64,000 nucleotides of DNA from Bacteroidales bacterium UBA4116 (GCA_002381645.1 DFXE01000008.1:57687-121686); one strand, 5' to 3'. Counted from the stretch's first letter, positions 26,169 through 34,950 are shown. Notes: generated by a model from the sequence alone, not told the origin. A program made the numbers and translations.

Positions 26169-27743
26169 ATGAATAAATCAATTACTTCTAAACGGCTGAT
26201 ATCTATTTTAGGCGTTACATCCTGTTTTTCAACCCTATGCGCACAACCCGTAAGCCCGGAAAAACCAAATGTTGTGATTATATTAGCCGACGATATGGGC
26301 TATGGAGATGTCGTATTTAATAATCCGTTTGCACGCACAAAAACGCCGAATATCGATAAAATGGCGTCTTCCGGTCTTTGCTTTTCAGATGCACATGCCG
26401 GAGGAGCAGTCAGTATACCCTCACGCTACGGATTAATGACCGGTCGTTATTTCTTCAGGGCCGAAAAGAAAGATTCGTATTGGGGTTACTTGTCTCCACT
26501 TATTGAGCCGGGCCGCGAAACCATTGGCTCTGTTATGCAAAAAGCAGGATACAAAACAGCTTGTATCGGTAAATGGCACCTGGGGCTCGACTGGGCAAAA
26601 ACCGATAAATCGAAACCCTTAATCTTAAACAGGAAAATGTTGGGATATACAAATGTTGATTATTCAAAACCTGTAGGGAACAGTCCGAATGACCTGGGAT
26701 TCGACTATTCCTTTATTTTACCGGCTTCACTGGATATGCCTCCATATACGTTCCTAAGAAACGGAAAAGCCATCGATCCCCATGTAGTGCTAACGGCAGA
26801 AGCATATCCTAAATCAATGGAAAATACCGAACGGGCATGGGACAGTAAACATGTCAATGAAAATGATATTTACTGGGATCGCGGCGTATGGTGGAGAAAC
26901 GGAGAAATGGCTAAATCATTCAAAGTGGAAGAATGTCTGGATGACATCGTCGACGAAGGAGTATCATTTATTGAAAACCATGTGAAAAACAATAAAGATA
27001 ATCCTTTCATGCTATATTTGCCATTAACGGGTCCACATACACCATGGATGCCGAACAACAGCTTCAAAAATACCACTGAGTTAGGTATATATGGCGATTT
27101 CATTGCGCAAATAGACCATACAGTTTACCGGATTAATGAAATTCTTCAGCGGTTAGGCATTGAAGAAAATACAATGGTTATCTTTGCAAGTGACAATGGT
27201 GCAGCTTGGGAAGAAACCGACAATCAACGGTATGCCCACCGGAGCAGCGGAAAATGGCGCGGGCAGAAAGGCGATGCGTGGGAAGGAGGACATCATATAC
27301 CGTTATTTATCAGATGGCCTGCTAAAATAAAAAAACAGCAGACCTATCCACATATTACCAGCCTGATCGATATACTTGCCACATTTGCAGAAATGACCGG
27401 ACAAAAAGTCGATAAAAACCAGGCGGAAGATAGCTTTAGCTTTTATAAAGTTATACATGAAAAATACAATAATCCCATCCGCGATCATGTCATACATATA
27501 TCCTCTTCGGGAAAATTGGGTATTACCAGCGGCGATTGGAAATATATCGACTGTTTGGGTTCCGGAGGATTTACAGCTCCGTCAGTTATCAAACCGGCGC
27601 CAAACAGCCCGCAAGGACAGCTTTATAATTTGAAAGAAGACCATGCAGAACAAGATAACCGGTATTTCAAAAATAAAACAAAAGCAGAGGAGCTCTCTTC
27701 ATTAATGAAAAAAATAGTCAGACAAGGATTCAGTAAAAAATAA
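26169..27743 (+). CDS. S1-family sulfatase, serine type (first of two)
   Basis: A 524-residue secreted sulfatase that should remove sulfate esters from glycans. N-terminal signal to about residue 25 (LCAQ). Metal-binding Asp41-Asp42 (ILADDMGYGD). The active-site motif is S82-x-P84-x-R86 (VSIPSRYGLMTGRY), in which Ser82 must be converted to formylglycine. Other family motifs are CIGKWHLGLDW, PFMLYLPLTGPHTPW, FASDNGAAWEE and KWRGQKGDAWEGGHHIPLFI. Ser-type enzymes in anaerobes need an anSME radical-SAM maturase, which is not in this window. It lies 95 bases after susD and 10 bases before the second sulfatase. The sulfated sugar position is unknown. Confidence 0.93.
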   Translation: MNKSITSKRLISILGVTSCFSTLCAQPVSPEKPNVVIILADDMGYGDVVFNNPFARTKTPNIDKMASSGLCFSDAHAGGAVSIPSRYGLMTGRYFFRAEKKDSYWGYLSPLIEPGRETIGSVMQKAGYKTACIGKWHLGLDWAKTDKSKPLILNRKMLGYTNVDYSKPVGNSPNDLGFDYSFILPASLDMPPYTFLRNGKAIDPHVVLTAEAYPKSMENTERAWDSKHVNENDIYWDRGVWWRNGEMAKSFKVEECLDDIVDEGVSFIENHVKNNKDNPFMLYLPLTGPHTPWMPNNSFKNTTELGIYGDFIAQIDHTVYRINEILQRLGIEENTMVIFASDNGAAWEETDNQRYAHRSSGKWRGQKGDAWEGGHHIPLFIRWPAKIKKQQTYPHITSLIDILATFAEMTGQKVDKNQAEDSFSFYKVIHEKYNNPIRDHVIHISSSGKLGITSGDWKYIDCLGSGGFTAPSVIKPAPNSPQGQLYNLKEDHAEQDNRYFKNKTKAEELSSLMKKIVRQGFSKK

Positions 27744-27753
27744 AACGCAGGCG

Positions 27754-29511
27754 ATGAACAGGACAAAAACAACCATTATAACGAAGTGTATTTTATTTTA
27801 CGGAATAGGCAGCCATACAATAAGCGCCCAAACAGCAAGGCCCAATATTGTCATTATAATGGCTGACGACCAGGGATGGGGCGACCTCTCTTTCAATGGC
27901 AACCAATCCGTATCTACACCTCATATCGACCGTATTGCAAATGAAGGTATCCATTTTACGAACTTCTATGTTTGTCCTGTTTCATCCCCTACCCGTGCGG
28001 AATTCTTAACAGGACGGTATGCATTAAGAGGCGGAGTGAACGACGTATCCGGCGGCGGCGAACGATTGAACTTAGACGAAATAACCATAGCGGATTATTT
28101 CAAACAAGCAGGATACGCTACGGCGGCTTTCGGCAAATGGCATAACGGTACACAATATCCCTATCACCCGAATGCCCGGGGATTTGATACCTTTTACGGT
28201 TTTTGTTCCGGGCACTGGGGCAATTACTGGAACCCGATGCTCGAACTTAACGGGAAAATCGTATCCGGTAAGGGATTTATAATCGACGACCTCACAAATA
28301 AAGCCATCGGGTATATAAAAGAAAATAAAGATAACCCATTCTTTATATTTATTCCATACAATACACCGCATAGTCCGATGCAGGTACCGGATAAGTGGTG
28401 GAATAAGGTAAAAGACCGTCCTATCCGTCAGCAAACCGAAAACGAAGATGTAGCATTTACGAAAGCAGCGCTCGCATTAACTGAAAATATAGACTGGAAT
28501 GTGGGAAGAATAATGGACACTCTCGATGAATTAGGCATTGATGATAACACAATAGTCATCTATCTCTCAGACAATGGTCCCAACAGCGACAGGTGGAATG
28601 GAGAGATGAAAGGTCGGAAAGGCTTTACGGATGAAGGAGGAGTACGTTCTCCCCTTTTTATACGCTGGCCCCTTAAGATACCGGCAGGAAGTAAATCAGA
28701 CCAGTTAAGCGGGATAATCGATCTGCTGCCTACCTTATTGGATATGACGGATGCAGACAGGCAATACGTTAATAAATTAGACGGCATTACCTTAAAATCC
28801 AATATATTTCAACCCGGTAAGTTAACAGATAGAACATTGATCAGCTACTGGAATAACAGCATGAGTGTCAGAATGCAAAACTACCTGCTCGATTCGGAAA
28901 ATAAATTATACGATACGGAAAAGGATAGATCGCAAAAAGAAGATATTACAGATCAAAACAAAAGAATATCTGAAAAAATGAAAAAGATAAAAGATAATTA
29001 CCATACCGAGGTTTTATCTACACTTCCGGTTAAAGACAACAGGCCGTTTATCATTGCCCACCCCTGCGAAGAATATTCTAAACTTCCGGCCCGCGACGCA
29101 ACCGCTTACGGAAATATTGAACGCTCCAACCGCTACCCTAACAGTTCCTATTTTATGAATTGGATAAATACATCCGATAGTATTTGCTGGCAGGTCAAAG
29201 TAGAAGAAGCGGGTACATTTGAAGCATTGATCTATTACACATGCGCACAGGAAGATATAGGATCAATCCTACATTTATCAATAGGTGATAACAAACTGAT
29301 ATCCCCTTTAACAGAACCGAACGACGTGCCCATGCTCGGTGCCGAACTCGACAGGGTTCCACGTGCGGAATCATATACTAAAGGCTTCGCTCCTTTTTCA
29401 TTAGGAAAGATCCATCTTACTAAAGGAGAAAAAACGGTTACTCTTAAAGCCGGGCATATTCCCGGAGAAGAAGTGATGTATTTTCAAATGCTGGTACTAA
29501 GAAGAATGTAA
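27754..29511 (+). CDS. S1-family sulfatase, serine type, with C-terminal beta-sandwich (second of two)
   Basis: A 585-residue secreted arylsulfatase-A-like enzyme (signal peptide to about residue 26). Metal-binding Asp38-Asp39 (IMADDQGWGD). Active-site S77-x-P79-x-R81 (VCPVSSPTRAEFLTGRY), Ser77 being the formylglycine precursor. Also AFGKWHNG, IPYNTPHSPM, LSDNGPNSDRWNG and KGRKGFTDEGGVRSPLFIRW. After about residue 430 the chain continues with HPCEEYSKLPARDATAYGNI and a beta-rich stretch to the end, probably a carbohydrate-binding module-like domain absent from the first sulfatase. It is the last gene of the PUL 2 run. Confidence 0.92.
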   Translation: MNRTKTTIITKCILFYGIGSHTISAQTARPNIVIIMADDQGWGDLSFNGNQSVSTPHIDRIANEGIHFTNFYVCPVSSPTRAEFLTGRYALRGGVNDVSGGGERLNLDEITIADYFKQAGYATAAFGKWHNGTQYPYHPNARGFDTFYGFCSGHWGNYWNPMLELNGKIVSGKGFIIDDLTNKAIGYIKENKDNPFFIFIPYNTPHSPMQVPDKWWNKVKDRPIRQQTENEDVAFTKAALALTENIDWNVGRIMDTLDELGIDDNTIVIYLSDNGPNSDRWNGEMKGRKGFTDEGGVRSPLFIRWPLKIPAGSKSDQLSGIIDLLPTLLDMTDADRQYVNKLDGITLKSNIFQPGKLTDRTLISYWNNSMSVRMQNYLLDSENKLYDTEKDRSQKEDITDQNKRISEKMKKIKDNYHTEVLSTLPVKDNRPFIIAHPCEEYSKLPARDATAYGNIERSNRYPNSSYFMNWINTSDSICWQVKVEEAGTFEALIYYTCAQEDIGSILHLSIGDNKLISPLTEPNDVPMLGAELDRVPRAESYTKGFAPFSLGKIHLTKGEKTVTLKAGHIPGEEVMYFQMLVLRRM

Positions 29512-29567
29512 GATACATTCACTCAAACCATAAAATAAAACCTAATCTTAAACCTTTTGAAATATGC

Positions 29568-29647
29568 AAAGTCTATATTTTCGAAACGTTTCACTCATTA
29601 ATAGACTTTACAAATTATTTTTTAACAAATTATAGGTTACGAAACGT
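29568..29647. promoter_or_regulatory. Palindromic operator-like sites after the second sulfatase
   Basis: The 219-base gap 29512-29730 contains the perfect 10-base palindrome GAAACGTTTC (29583-29592) with the central CG typical of LacI-family operators. A half copy GAAACGT lies at 29641-29647. The first site lies in the loop of an AAAGTCTAT/ATAGACTTT inverted repeat (29568-29576 and 29601-29609). Either a regulator site for the DUF4890 gene or a stem-loop at the end of the PUL 2 transcript. Confidence 0.35.
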
Positions 29648-29730
29648 CGCATGTAAACAATAGGTAAATAATGTAATAACAGAAAATTTACTGCGGAATT
29701 TCACACGTATAGTAATAAATATTTTATGGT

Positions 29731-30165
29731 ATGAAAAAGGTAATAGGATTGTTTTTGGTTGTCGTAATGTGTTTTATGAGTACGGCAGCATTACTTGCAC
29801 AAGATACAGGTTCAGATAAACGAGGAAAGAAGCAGATGGATCCCTCAAAACGATGGGAGAAAATGGCTGAAGATTTAAAAATGAATGAAAAGCAGCTAGC
29901 CGAATTCAACAAGATCAATGAAGAATTCAAACAAAAAATGAAAAAAGAATTCGAATCTACGAAGGAACAGCGGGAAGCGATGAAAGCCGAACGTGAAAAA
30001 CAAAAAGCAACGATGATGGCTATGCTTTCCGAACGTGACGAACAAATGAAAAAAATACTGACCGACGAACAATACAAGCAGTATAAAGAAAAACAACGCC
30101 CCTCACGCGATCACAAAGAAAAAGGCCGGCACCACAAAGGTTGGCGCGGGAATAATCACCGATAA
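29731..30165 (+). CDS. DUF4890-type periplasmic protein
   Basis: A 144-residue exported protein with a signal peptide (residues 1-24, ending LLAQD). A long, highly charged helical region (about 45-125) follows, containing MAEDLKMNEKQLAEFNKINE and ILTDEQYKQYKEKQRPS. The repeated L-T/N-x-x-Q pattern is that of Spy/CpxP-like and DUF4890 proteins. The tail is Arg/His/Lys-rich. Such proteins are thought to act in the periplasm in stress or chaperone roles, but this one is uncharacterised. It has its own gap upstream with operator-like palindromes and a strong terminator downstream, so it is probably a single-gene unit. Confidence 0.75.
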   Translation: MKKVIGLFLVVVMCFMSTAALLAQDTGSDKRGKKQMDPSKRWEKMAEDLKMNEKQLAEFNKINEEFKQKMKKEFESTKEQREAMKAEREKQKATMMAMLSERDEQMKKILTDEQYKQYKEKQRPSRDHKEKGRHHKGWRGNNHR

Positions 30166-30184
30166 TTTTCATTTGATTTTAATA

Positions 30185-30230
30185 AGTAAAATCCTGTCAA
30201 ATCATCGACCTGACAGGATTTTACTTTTTT
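30185..30230. terminator. Strong bidirectional terminator between DUF4890 and DUF1080 genes
   Basis: AGTAAAATCCTGTCA (30185-30199) pairs exactly with TGACAGGATTTTACT (30211-30225). The 15-bp stem has an 11-base loop and is followed by TTTTT on the plus strand. It lies between convergent genes. Confidence 0.9.
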
Positions 30231-30246
30231 TATAGGGTGATTATTA

Positions 30247-31536
30247 TTAAAGTGTTTTCAGTTTCAGGTTACGCCACGCTACTTTTATTCCGCCGCCATC
30301 ATGAATCTGTAATGCGATACGGCCCTGTCCGGCGCCTATTTTATCATCGTTCAGGTCTACCATTTCCTGACCATTCAGCCATGTTTTAACATTATTACCC
30401 TTAACCCTGATACGCATCGTATTCCATTGCCCCTCTTTCAGTATATTTTCTTTTTCATCCGGTATCTGAACCAGCCAGCCACGGCCGTAAGACTCATAAA
30501 TACCGCCGGTATCATGTCCTTTTGGAGCTACTTCTACCTGCCAACCGTTAACTTTAACACCTTCTTCAATAAAAGAGCGGATAAAAACACCCGAATTACC
30601 GTCAGCTTCTTGCTTAAAGTCAACTGTCAGGTCGAAATCGTCATAATATTCACGCGTAGCCAGATATCCGTATTCTTTATCAGGACCGCTTTCACAATAT
30701 AATAAACCGTCCTTTACATACCACAATTCCGTACCATAGGCTTCCCAGCCTTTCAAATCTACACCGTTAAAGAGCGTAACTTCTTTTGTTTTACGCGGAA
30801 GTTCTTTAATCTTTATATTACGGAAAGAAGCCGGATAACCATGGTCCTGCAAACAAATTACACCTTTATGTGCTAATCCGTATTCGGGAGCGTCGGCCCA
30901 TTTGCCACTGTTTTTCCGTTCAAACCAGTCGTCGGTCCAGGCTTCAAACTCAAGAATCTTTACCCCGTTCATCCAATGTTCCACATGCCCGTTATCAAAC
31001 ACGATTTTTGCCGTATTCCATTGCCCGTAGGGATTTACTTTCATTTTGGAAAGGTCGGGCAGATGCATAGCATAATCCACTCCCATCTTTTGCCAGTCCT
31101 CCAATTGCTCAGGGAAATTTACATCGTCGAGCAACTGATATTCCGGTCCGGTTACATAAGGGACTGCAAATTGTGGGCGCTCAACCACATGGTAAAGCAC
31201 ACCGCTGTTTCCGGCTTTGGACAACTTAAAATCCCATTCCAATTCAAAATTTTCATACTGCTTATCCGTAACAATATATCCGCTCGCATCGCTTCCGCCG
31301 CCTTTTGCCTGGATACATCCGTCCACTACATGCCAGGGGGCCGTCAGTGTAGTACCGTTATAATCTCTCCAACCCGTTAAGGTGCTTCCGTCAAATAAAA
31401 GTTGCCAACCATCAGCAATCTCTTCCTGGGTCAATACATTTTGTTTTTTTTCAACACATGACGGCAATAATCCTAAACATACCACACATAGTGATAATAG
31501 ACCTAACGTTTTTTTTCTTTTTTCCTGTGAATTCAT
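30247..31536 (-). CDS. Two-domain DUF1080 (3-keto-disaccharide hydrolase type) lipoprotein
   Basis: A 429-residue lipoprotein (Cys27 in GLLPSCVEKK) with two tandem DUF1080 domains. The first (about 40-228) begins WQLLFDGSTLTGWRDYNG and has GNSGVLYHV and YQLLDDVNFPE. The second (about 238-429) begins VTLFNGVDLKGWEAYG and has GNSGVFIRSF, GQWNTMRIRVKGN and WLNGQEMVDLNDD. The fold is a concanavalin-like jelly roll. Some members hydrolyse 3-keto-glycosides; others may only bind sugars. It is encoded opposite to PUL 2 and shares its terminator, so it is regulated separately, from a minus-strand -7 box at 31576-31583. Confidence 0.85.
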   Translation of the reverse strand: MNSQEKRKKTLGLLSLCVVCLGLLPSCVEKKQNVLTQEEIADGWQLLFDGSTLTGWRDYNGTTLTAPWHVVDGCIQAKGGGSDASGYIVTDKQYENFELEWDFKLSKAGNSGVLYHVVERPQFAVPYVTGPEYQLLDDVNFPEQLEDWQKMGVDYAMHLPDLSKMKVNPYGQWNTAKIVFDNGHVEHWMNGVKILEFEAWTDDWFERKNSGKWADAPEYGLAHKGVICLQDHGYPASFRNIKIKELPRKTKEVTLFNGVDLKGWEAYGTELWYVKDGLLYCESGPDKEYGYLATREYYDDFDLTVDFKQEADGNSGVFIRSFIEEGVKVNGWQVEVAPKGHDTGGIYESYGRGWLVQIPDEKENILKEGQWNTMRIRVKGNNVKTWLNGQEMVDLNDDKIGAGQGRIALQIHDGGGIKVAWRNLKLKTL

Positions 31537-31575
31537 GATTTATGTTACTATTTAGGTTAATTATAATGTCGGAAA

Positions 31576-31583
31576 CAAAGATA
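31576..31583 (-). promoter_or_regulatory. TAnnTTTG -7 box of the DUF1080 gene
   Basis: The minus strand reads TATCTTTG here, 40 bases upstream of the DUF1080 start. It is an exact -7 consensus, without a convincing -33 element. Confidence 0.45.
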
Positions 31584-31702
31584 TACAAAAAATTGCACCT
31601 GTCCATTTGTAAAGGAGTAGAACAAAAATATTTACATTCTATTAGATATATTCATACATTTTTCATACTTTAGTCAGCGATAATCAATTAATCCTTTAAA
31701 CA

Positions 31703-33544
31703 ATGAGACAACCGTTACTATATCTTCTAATTCTCTATCTGCTAACCTCATGCGGGAAACCCCCTGCAGAGAATTCACCCTTCAGCGAGGTTGAAAAGTT
31801 AATGGAAAGACAACCCAGAAAGGCTTTGATCTTATTAGATTCCATGGAAGTACCCTCAAAAATAAATAAAAAAGAGTATGCTACATATCATCTTTTATTA
31901 ACTCAGGCATTAGATAAAAACTATATCAAACCCACATCCGATTCAATAATAAATTTAGCCCTTGAATATTTTGATAAGCAAAAAGACCCCGTTATGAAAG
32001 CTAAAGCCTTATATTATGCAGGAAGGGTAAACTATGAATTACAAAATGCAAAGGAAGCTACAACGTATTATTTAAGTGCAGCTGAATTAATTGAAGAATT
32101 AGATGGTAACGAAAAATTATTGTCATTAATCTATTCCAACCTTGGATATGTTTACCTCTATCAAAAATTACACGAGGACGCATTACCTGTATTACAAAAA
32201 GCACATCATTACATTGTGGAATTAAATGATAGCACAGAATTACCCTATACATACCGAGATCTCGGGCGGGTATACGGAAAATTAGATTCAATCGATACAG
32301 CAGAGTCTTATTTCAATGAAGGAATAAAGATTGCAAGAATAACACATAATGAACAAGCATTATGTAGCTTATTAAACGAAATAGCTTATGTATATAAGAA
32401 GGATAAAAATTATGATTTAGCTGTAGAAAGCTTATTAGAAGCCAAAGAAATCAGAGAAAGAAGAAAATATTGGGATAATTCCCAACTCTATATTAATCTA
32501 GCCGAAGCATACATTTACACTAATCAATATGATTCCGCCAATTTATATTTAGATAAAGCATTACACACTAATAATATTCACACTTTTGTAGATGTATATA
32601 AATTATTATATAAGTCTAATAAATTCCAACATAAATATAAAGAAGCTGTTGAAAAAAATGATTTATTCTTGATGTATAGTGATACATTAGCTTCTCTAAC
32701 TTATAAAAAGGAAATCGCCGAAATAAAAGAAAAATATGAACATGAAAAATTAGTAAATGAAAATAACACCTTAACAATTCAGAAAGGAAATATTCAAAAG
32801 GTTTTCCTAGTTGTTTCAATCATAACCATTGCAATGATTTTCTTAATGGTATATTTTTATCAAAACAAACTACTACATAAAGAACGTAATTTACAAAAAA
32901 TTAAAGAGCAAGTACGTACTGCCGCAATCACCATAAAAGATAATGAAGCGATCATTCGGAGAAATGATGAAGTGATCAAAGCAATATCAGACGAATTAAA
33001 CGAAAATAAGAATCTGGTTGAACAAATCAATGAGTTTTCTGCCGAAATTGATCTTAAAAATAAAGAAAACGAAGTATTGCGAAACCAAAATAAAAAATTA
33101 CAAGCAGATATTGAATCTTCAATCAAGTCTTTACAGAACAAGGATGTAGGAATTAACTCTTATGAGAAACTCTTAGAAGAAAAAACCATACTCACCGAGA
33201 GAGAGTCAGAATTAACCGATTTACTGATCCAGCAATTTGATTCTTTAAAGAAGTTAACCCAGAAAGACACAAAATTTATTGATGAAAAGTATTGCAACCA
33301 AGTATTAAACGATGTAAATCTCATTTTTAATAATTTCACTCAACGGTTATCTGCAAATTATCCCGCACTATCTAATGAAGATTTGCAGTTTTCATGTTTG
33401 ATAAAACTTCGTTTTTCTACACGGTTAATGGCTGACCTTTGTTGCATATCTGCTCCTGCTGTTACAAAAAGAAAACAACGGATTAAAGACAAAATAGGTT
33501 TGAATGCAAGCGATTCACTTGATTCATTTATTTGGAATTATTAA
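31703..33544 (+). CDS. Membrane-anchored TPR protein with C-terminal HTH-like domain (regulator)
   Basis: A 613-residue protein starting with a lipoprotein-type signal (Cys17 in LLTSCGKPP). Tetratricopeptide repeats follow at about residues 30-330 (KAKALYYAGRVNYELQNAKE, LIYSNLGYVYLYQKLHEDAL, YRDLGRVYGKLDSIDTAESY). One membrane helix is at about 366-387 (VFLVVSIITIAMIFLMVYFY), then a long coiled coil. The C-terminal about 60 residues (SNEDLQFSCLIKLRF, ISAPAVTKRKQRIKDKIG) look like a LuxR/SgrR-like helix-turn-helix end. The layout is external TPR sensor, membrane helix, cytoplasmic coiled coil and DNA-binding-like end, which suggests a one-component membrane regulator. Two small DUF3244-type secreted proteins follow and could be its targets; that is inference. 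AT-rich composition. Confidence 0.75.
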   Translation: MRQPLLYLLILYLLTSCGKPPAENSPFSEVEKLMERQPRKALILLDSMEVPSKINKKEYATYHLLLTQALDKNYIKPTSDSIINLALEYFDKQKDPVMKAKALYYAGRVNYELQNAKEATTYYLSAAELIEELDGNEKLLSLIYSNLGYVYLYQKLHEDALPVLQKAHHYIVELNDSTELPYTYRDLGRVYGKLDSIDTAESYFNEGIKIARITHNEQALCSLLNEIAYVYKKDKNYDLAVESLLEAKEIRERRKYWDNSQLYINLAEAYIYTNQYDSANLYLDKALHTNNIHTFVDVYKLLYKSNKFQHKYKEAVEKNDLFLMYSDTLASLTYKKEIAEIKEKYEHEKLVNENNTLTIQKGNIQKVFLVVSIITIAMIFLMVYFYQNKLLHKERNLQKIKEQVRTAAITIKDNEAIIRRNDEVIKAISDELNENKNLVEQINEFSAEIDLKNKENEVLRNQNKKLQADIESSIKSLQNKDVGINSYEKLLEEKTILTERESELTDLLIQQFDSLKKLTQKDTKFIDEKYCNQVLNDVNLIFNNFTQRLSANYPALSNEDLQFSCLIKLRFSTRLMADLCCISAPAVTKRKQRIKDKIGLNASDSLDSFIWNY

Positions 33545-33573
33545 TTGATTTATATATTTCCGAAAAACAAAAA

Positions 33574-33581
33574 TATATTTG
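33574..33581 (+). promoter_or_regulatory. TAnnTTTG -7 box of the first DUF3244 gene
   Basis: TATATTTG, an exact -7 consensus. It overlaps the alternative upstream start at 33579 and so supports ATG 33633. It means the DUF3244 gene has a promoter separate from the TPR gene ending 33544. Confidence 0.5.
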
Positions 33582-33632
33582 TATATTTACCGCCGACAAA
33601 TATTTTTTTCAAACTTATTAAACTCTACAATT

Positions 33633-34034
33633 ATGAAAGTAAAAATGTTATCATGGGGAATTTATGCATTCCTTATCCTTATCTCCGGGGGCGTATTTCT
33701 GCAAGAGCTGAATGCAAAAACCACAGCCAAAGAAAAAGATGAGGATTATGTATTTGAAGGGACATGGGATCCAGGCAGGCGTTCTATAGTATTTGATCCG
33801 ATTACAGGATGTACTATAAATGACAATATTGTATGTGTTCATTTCAAGTTCACATCACCTGACGTTATAATCTCAATACAAAAAGAAGGAGTTGCTGTTG
33901 AACAGATTGAATTATCAGCTCCTGCCGGGCACAGTGAATATATAAATCTTGCTCCTTATGGAACCGGTGAATATCGGATAGACATTTTCGATATACGTGG
34001 AAACCATATATGGTCAAACTTCACCATTAAATAA
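33633..34034 (+). CDS. Small secreted DUF3244-type protein (first copy)
   Basis: A 133-residue exported protein: signal peptide about residues 1-27 (MLSWGIYAFLILISGGVF, then LQELNAK), then one small beta-sandwich. It shows the family pattern: GTWDPGRRSIVFDPITGCTI, VHFKFTSPDVIISIQKEG and GTGEYRIDIFDIRGNHIWSN. The same closing pattern (EYRxDIxDIxxxxxxxF) occurs in the next gene, so the two are distant paralogues. DUF3244 proteins in Bacteroidetes are usually short, secreted and of unknown function. It lies directly after the TPR-HTH gene. Start set by the -7 box and signal peptide. Confidence 0.75.
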   Translation: MKVKMLSWGIYAFLILISGGVFLQELNAKTTAKEKDEDYVFEGTWDPGRRSIVFDPITGCTINDNIVCVHFKFTSPDVIISIQKEGVAVEQIELSAPAGHSEYINLAPYGTGEYRIDIFDIRGNHIWSNFTIK

Positions 34035-34377
34035 TTTTATCTGCCACAGATTGCCTTCTATCCATTCGTGAGGTAATCTGTGGCCGGTTTAACCATCTCC
34101 ACAAGATAGAAATCCTATCAAATATCAAAATAGATTTATACAAATTATCTTATTTTCCGCCGAAATTTTATGTGGACTGAAAATCATTGTCCAGTTTTTC
34201 AAAACCACCAATCACAACAAAACATTAACATTCAAACACTTAACCACTTTACCTGCCTCTAAAATTGTCCACATCAAAATTCTTCCCAATCCAGTTGAAC
34301 AATATATTTTTGCAATGGTTAATTGATTAAATGACTTTATTATTTATTAATTGCTTTATTACAAAAAGAGATCATTT
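34035..34377. other. Intergenic region between the two DUF3244 genes
   Basis: No gene is seen. Near the left end, GCCACAGATTGCCT (34043-34056) and AGGTAATCTGTGGC (34071-34084) form a 14-bp stem with one G-T pair. No T-run follows; it may act as a weak terminator or processing site. ATGTGGAC (34170-34177) and GTCCACAT (34267-34274) are a second, widely spaced inverted repeat. Confidence 0.5.
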
Positions 34378-34755
34378 ATGTTTTCATGGTGTGTATGTGC
34401 AATGTTTGTTGCAATAGTCGGAGGACTGGTTACGTATGAAATTAAAACAAACGAATGCGCTTTAAAAAAAGATATTTTCCTGAACGGATACCTGGGTGAT
34501 AACAAAGAAATAAATAGGTTACCCCTCAGTGCCACCCTTGAAGGTTATATCCTGAACATTCATTTCTATGAAAACATTGAACACGTTAGTATTTATGTCC
34601 GCGAAGGAAGGTCGATTATTGACATGCATGAAGCGGCGGTCAGTTCGGGGCAAATATTAGCTATAGATGTCAGTAATTTGAAAGAGGGTGAATACCGGTT
34701 GGACATTCATGATATTGCAAACGGTTACACCGGAGGATTCTTTTTTATTGAATGA
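34378..34755 (+). CDS. Small secreted DUF3244-like protein (second copy)
   Basis: A 125-residue protein with an N-terminal hydrophobic segment (MFSWCVCAMFVAIVGGLVTY) that may be a signal peptide or anchor. A single beta-sandwich follows: LPLSATLEGYILNIHFYENI, HVSIYVREGRSI and EGEYRLDIHDIANGYTGGFF. The ending matches the preceding DUF3244 protein in pattern. ATG 34378 is preferred to an in-frame TTG at 34351. Function unknown. The pair together with the TPR-HTH protein forms a plausible three-gene module. Confidence 0.65.
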   Translation: MFSWCVCAMFVAIVGGLVTYEIKTNECALKKDIFLNGYLGDNKEINRLPLSATLEGYILNIHFYENIEHVSIYVREGRSIIDMHEAAVSSGQILAIDVSNLKEGEYRLDIHDIANGYTGGFFFIE

Positions 34756-34892
34756 TCGTATGATTTAAAACTAGGATTAATCAGTTATAAAAAATTGTTA
34801 GTTTTTAAAGAGAGTTGTTAGTTTTTAAGGATATTTTAACCAAAAGTTCTTCTTCTATCCTTTTTTACTGTTTGCTATATGCAAAGTTTTTC

Positions 34893-34930
34893 CGATCCTC
34901 AGCTCCAGCGGGAGTGAGGATCGTTTTTTT
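34893..34930. terminator. Terminator after the second DUF3244 gene
   Basis: CGATCCTCA (34893-34901) pairs with TGAGGATCG (34915-34923), with a further CTCC/GGAG inside, followed by TTTTTTT on the plus strand. It separates this gene from the convergent gene ending at 34951. Confidence 0.88.
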
Positions 34931-34950
34931 ATCTCCCGGATGGTTTTCTA

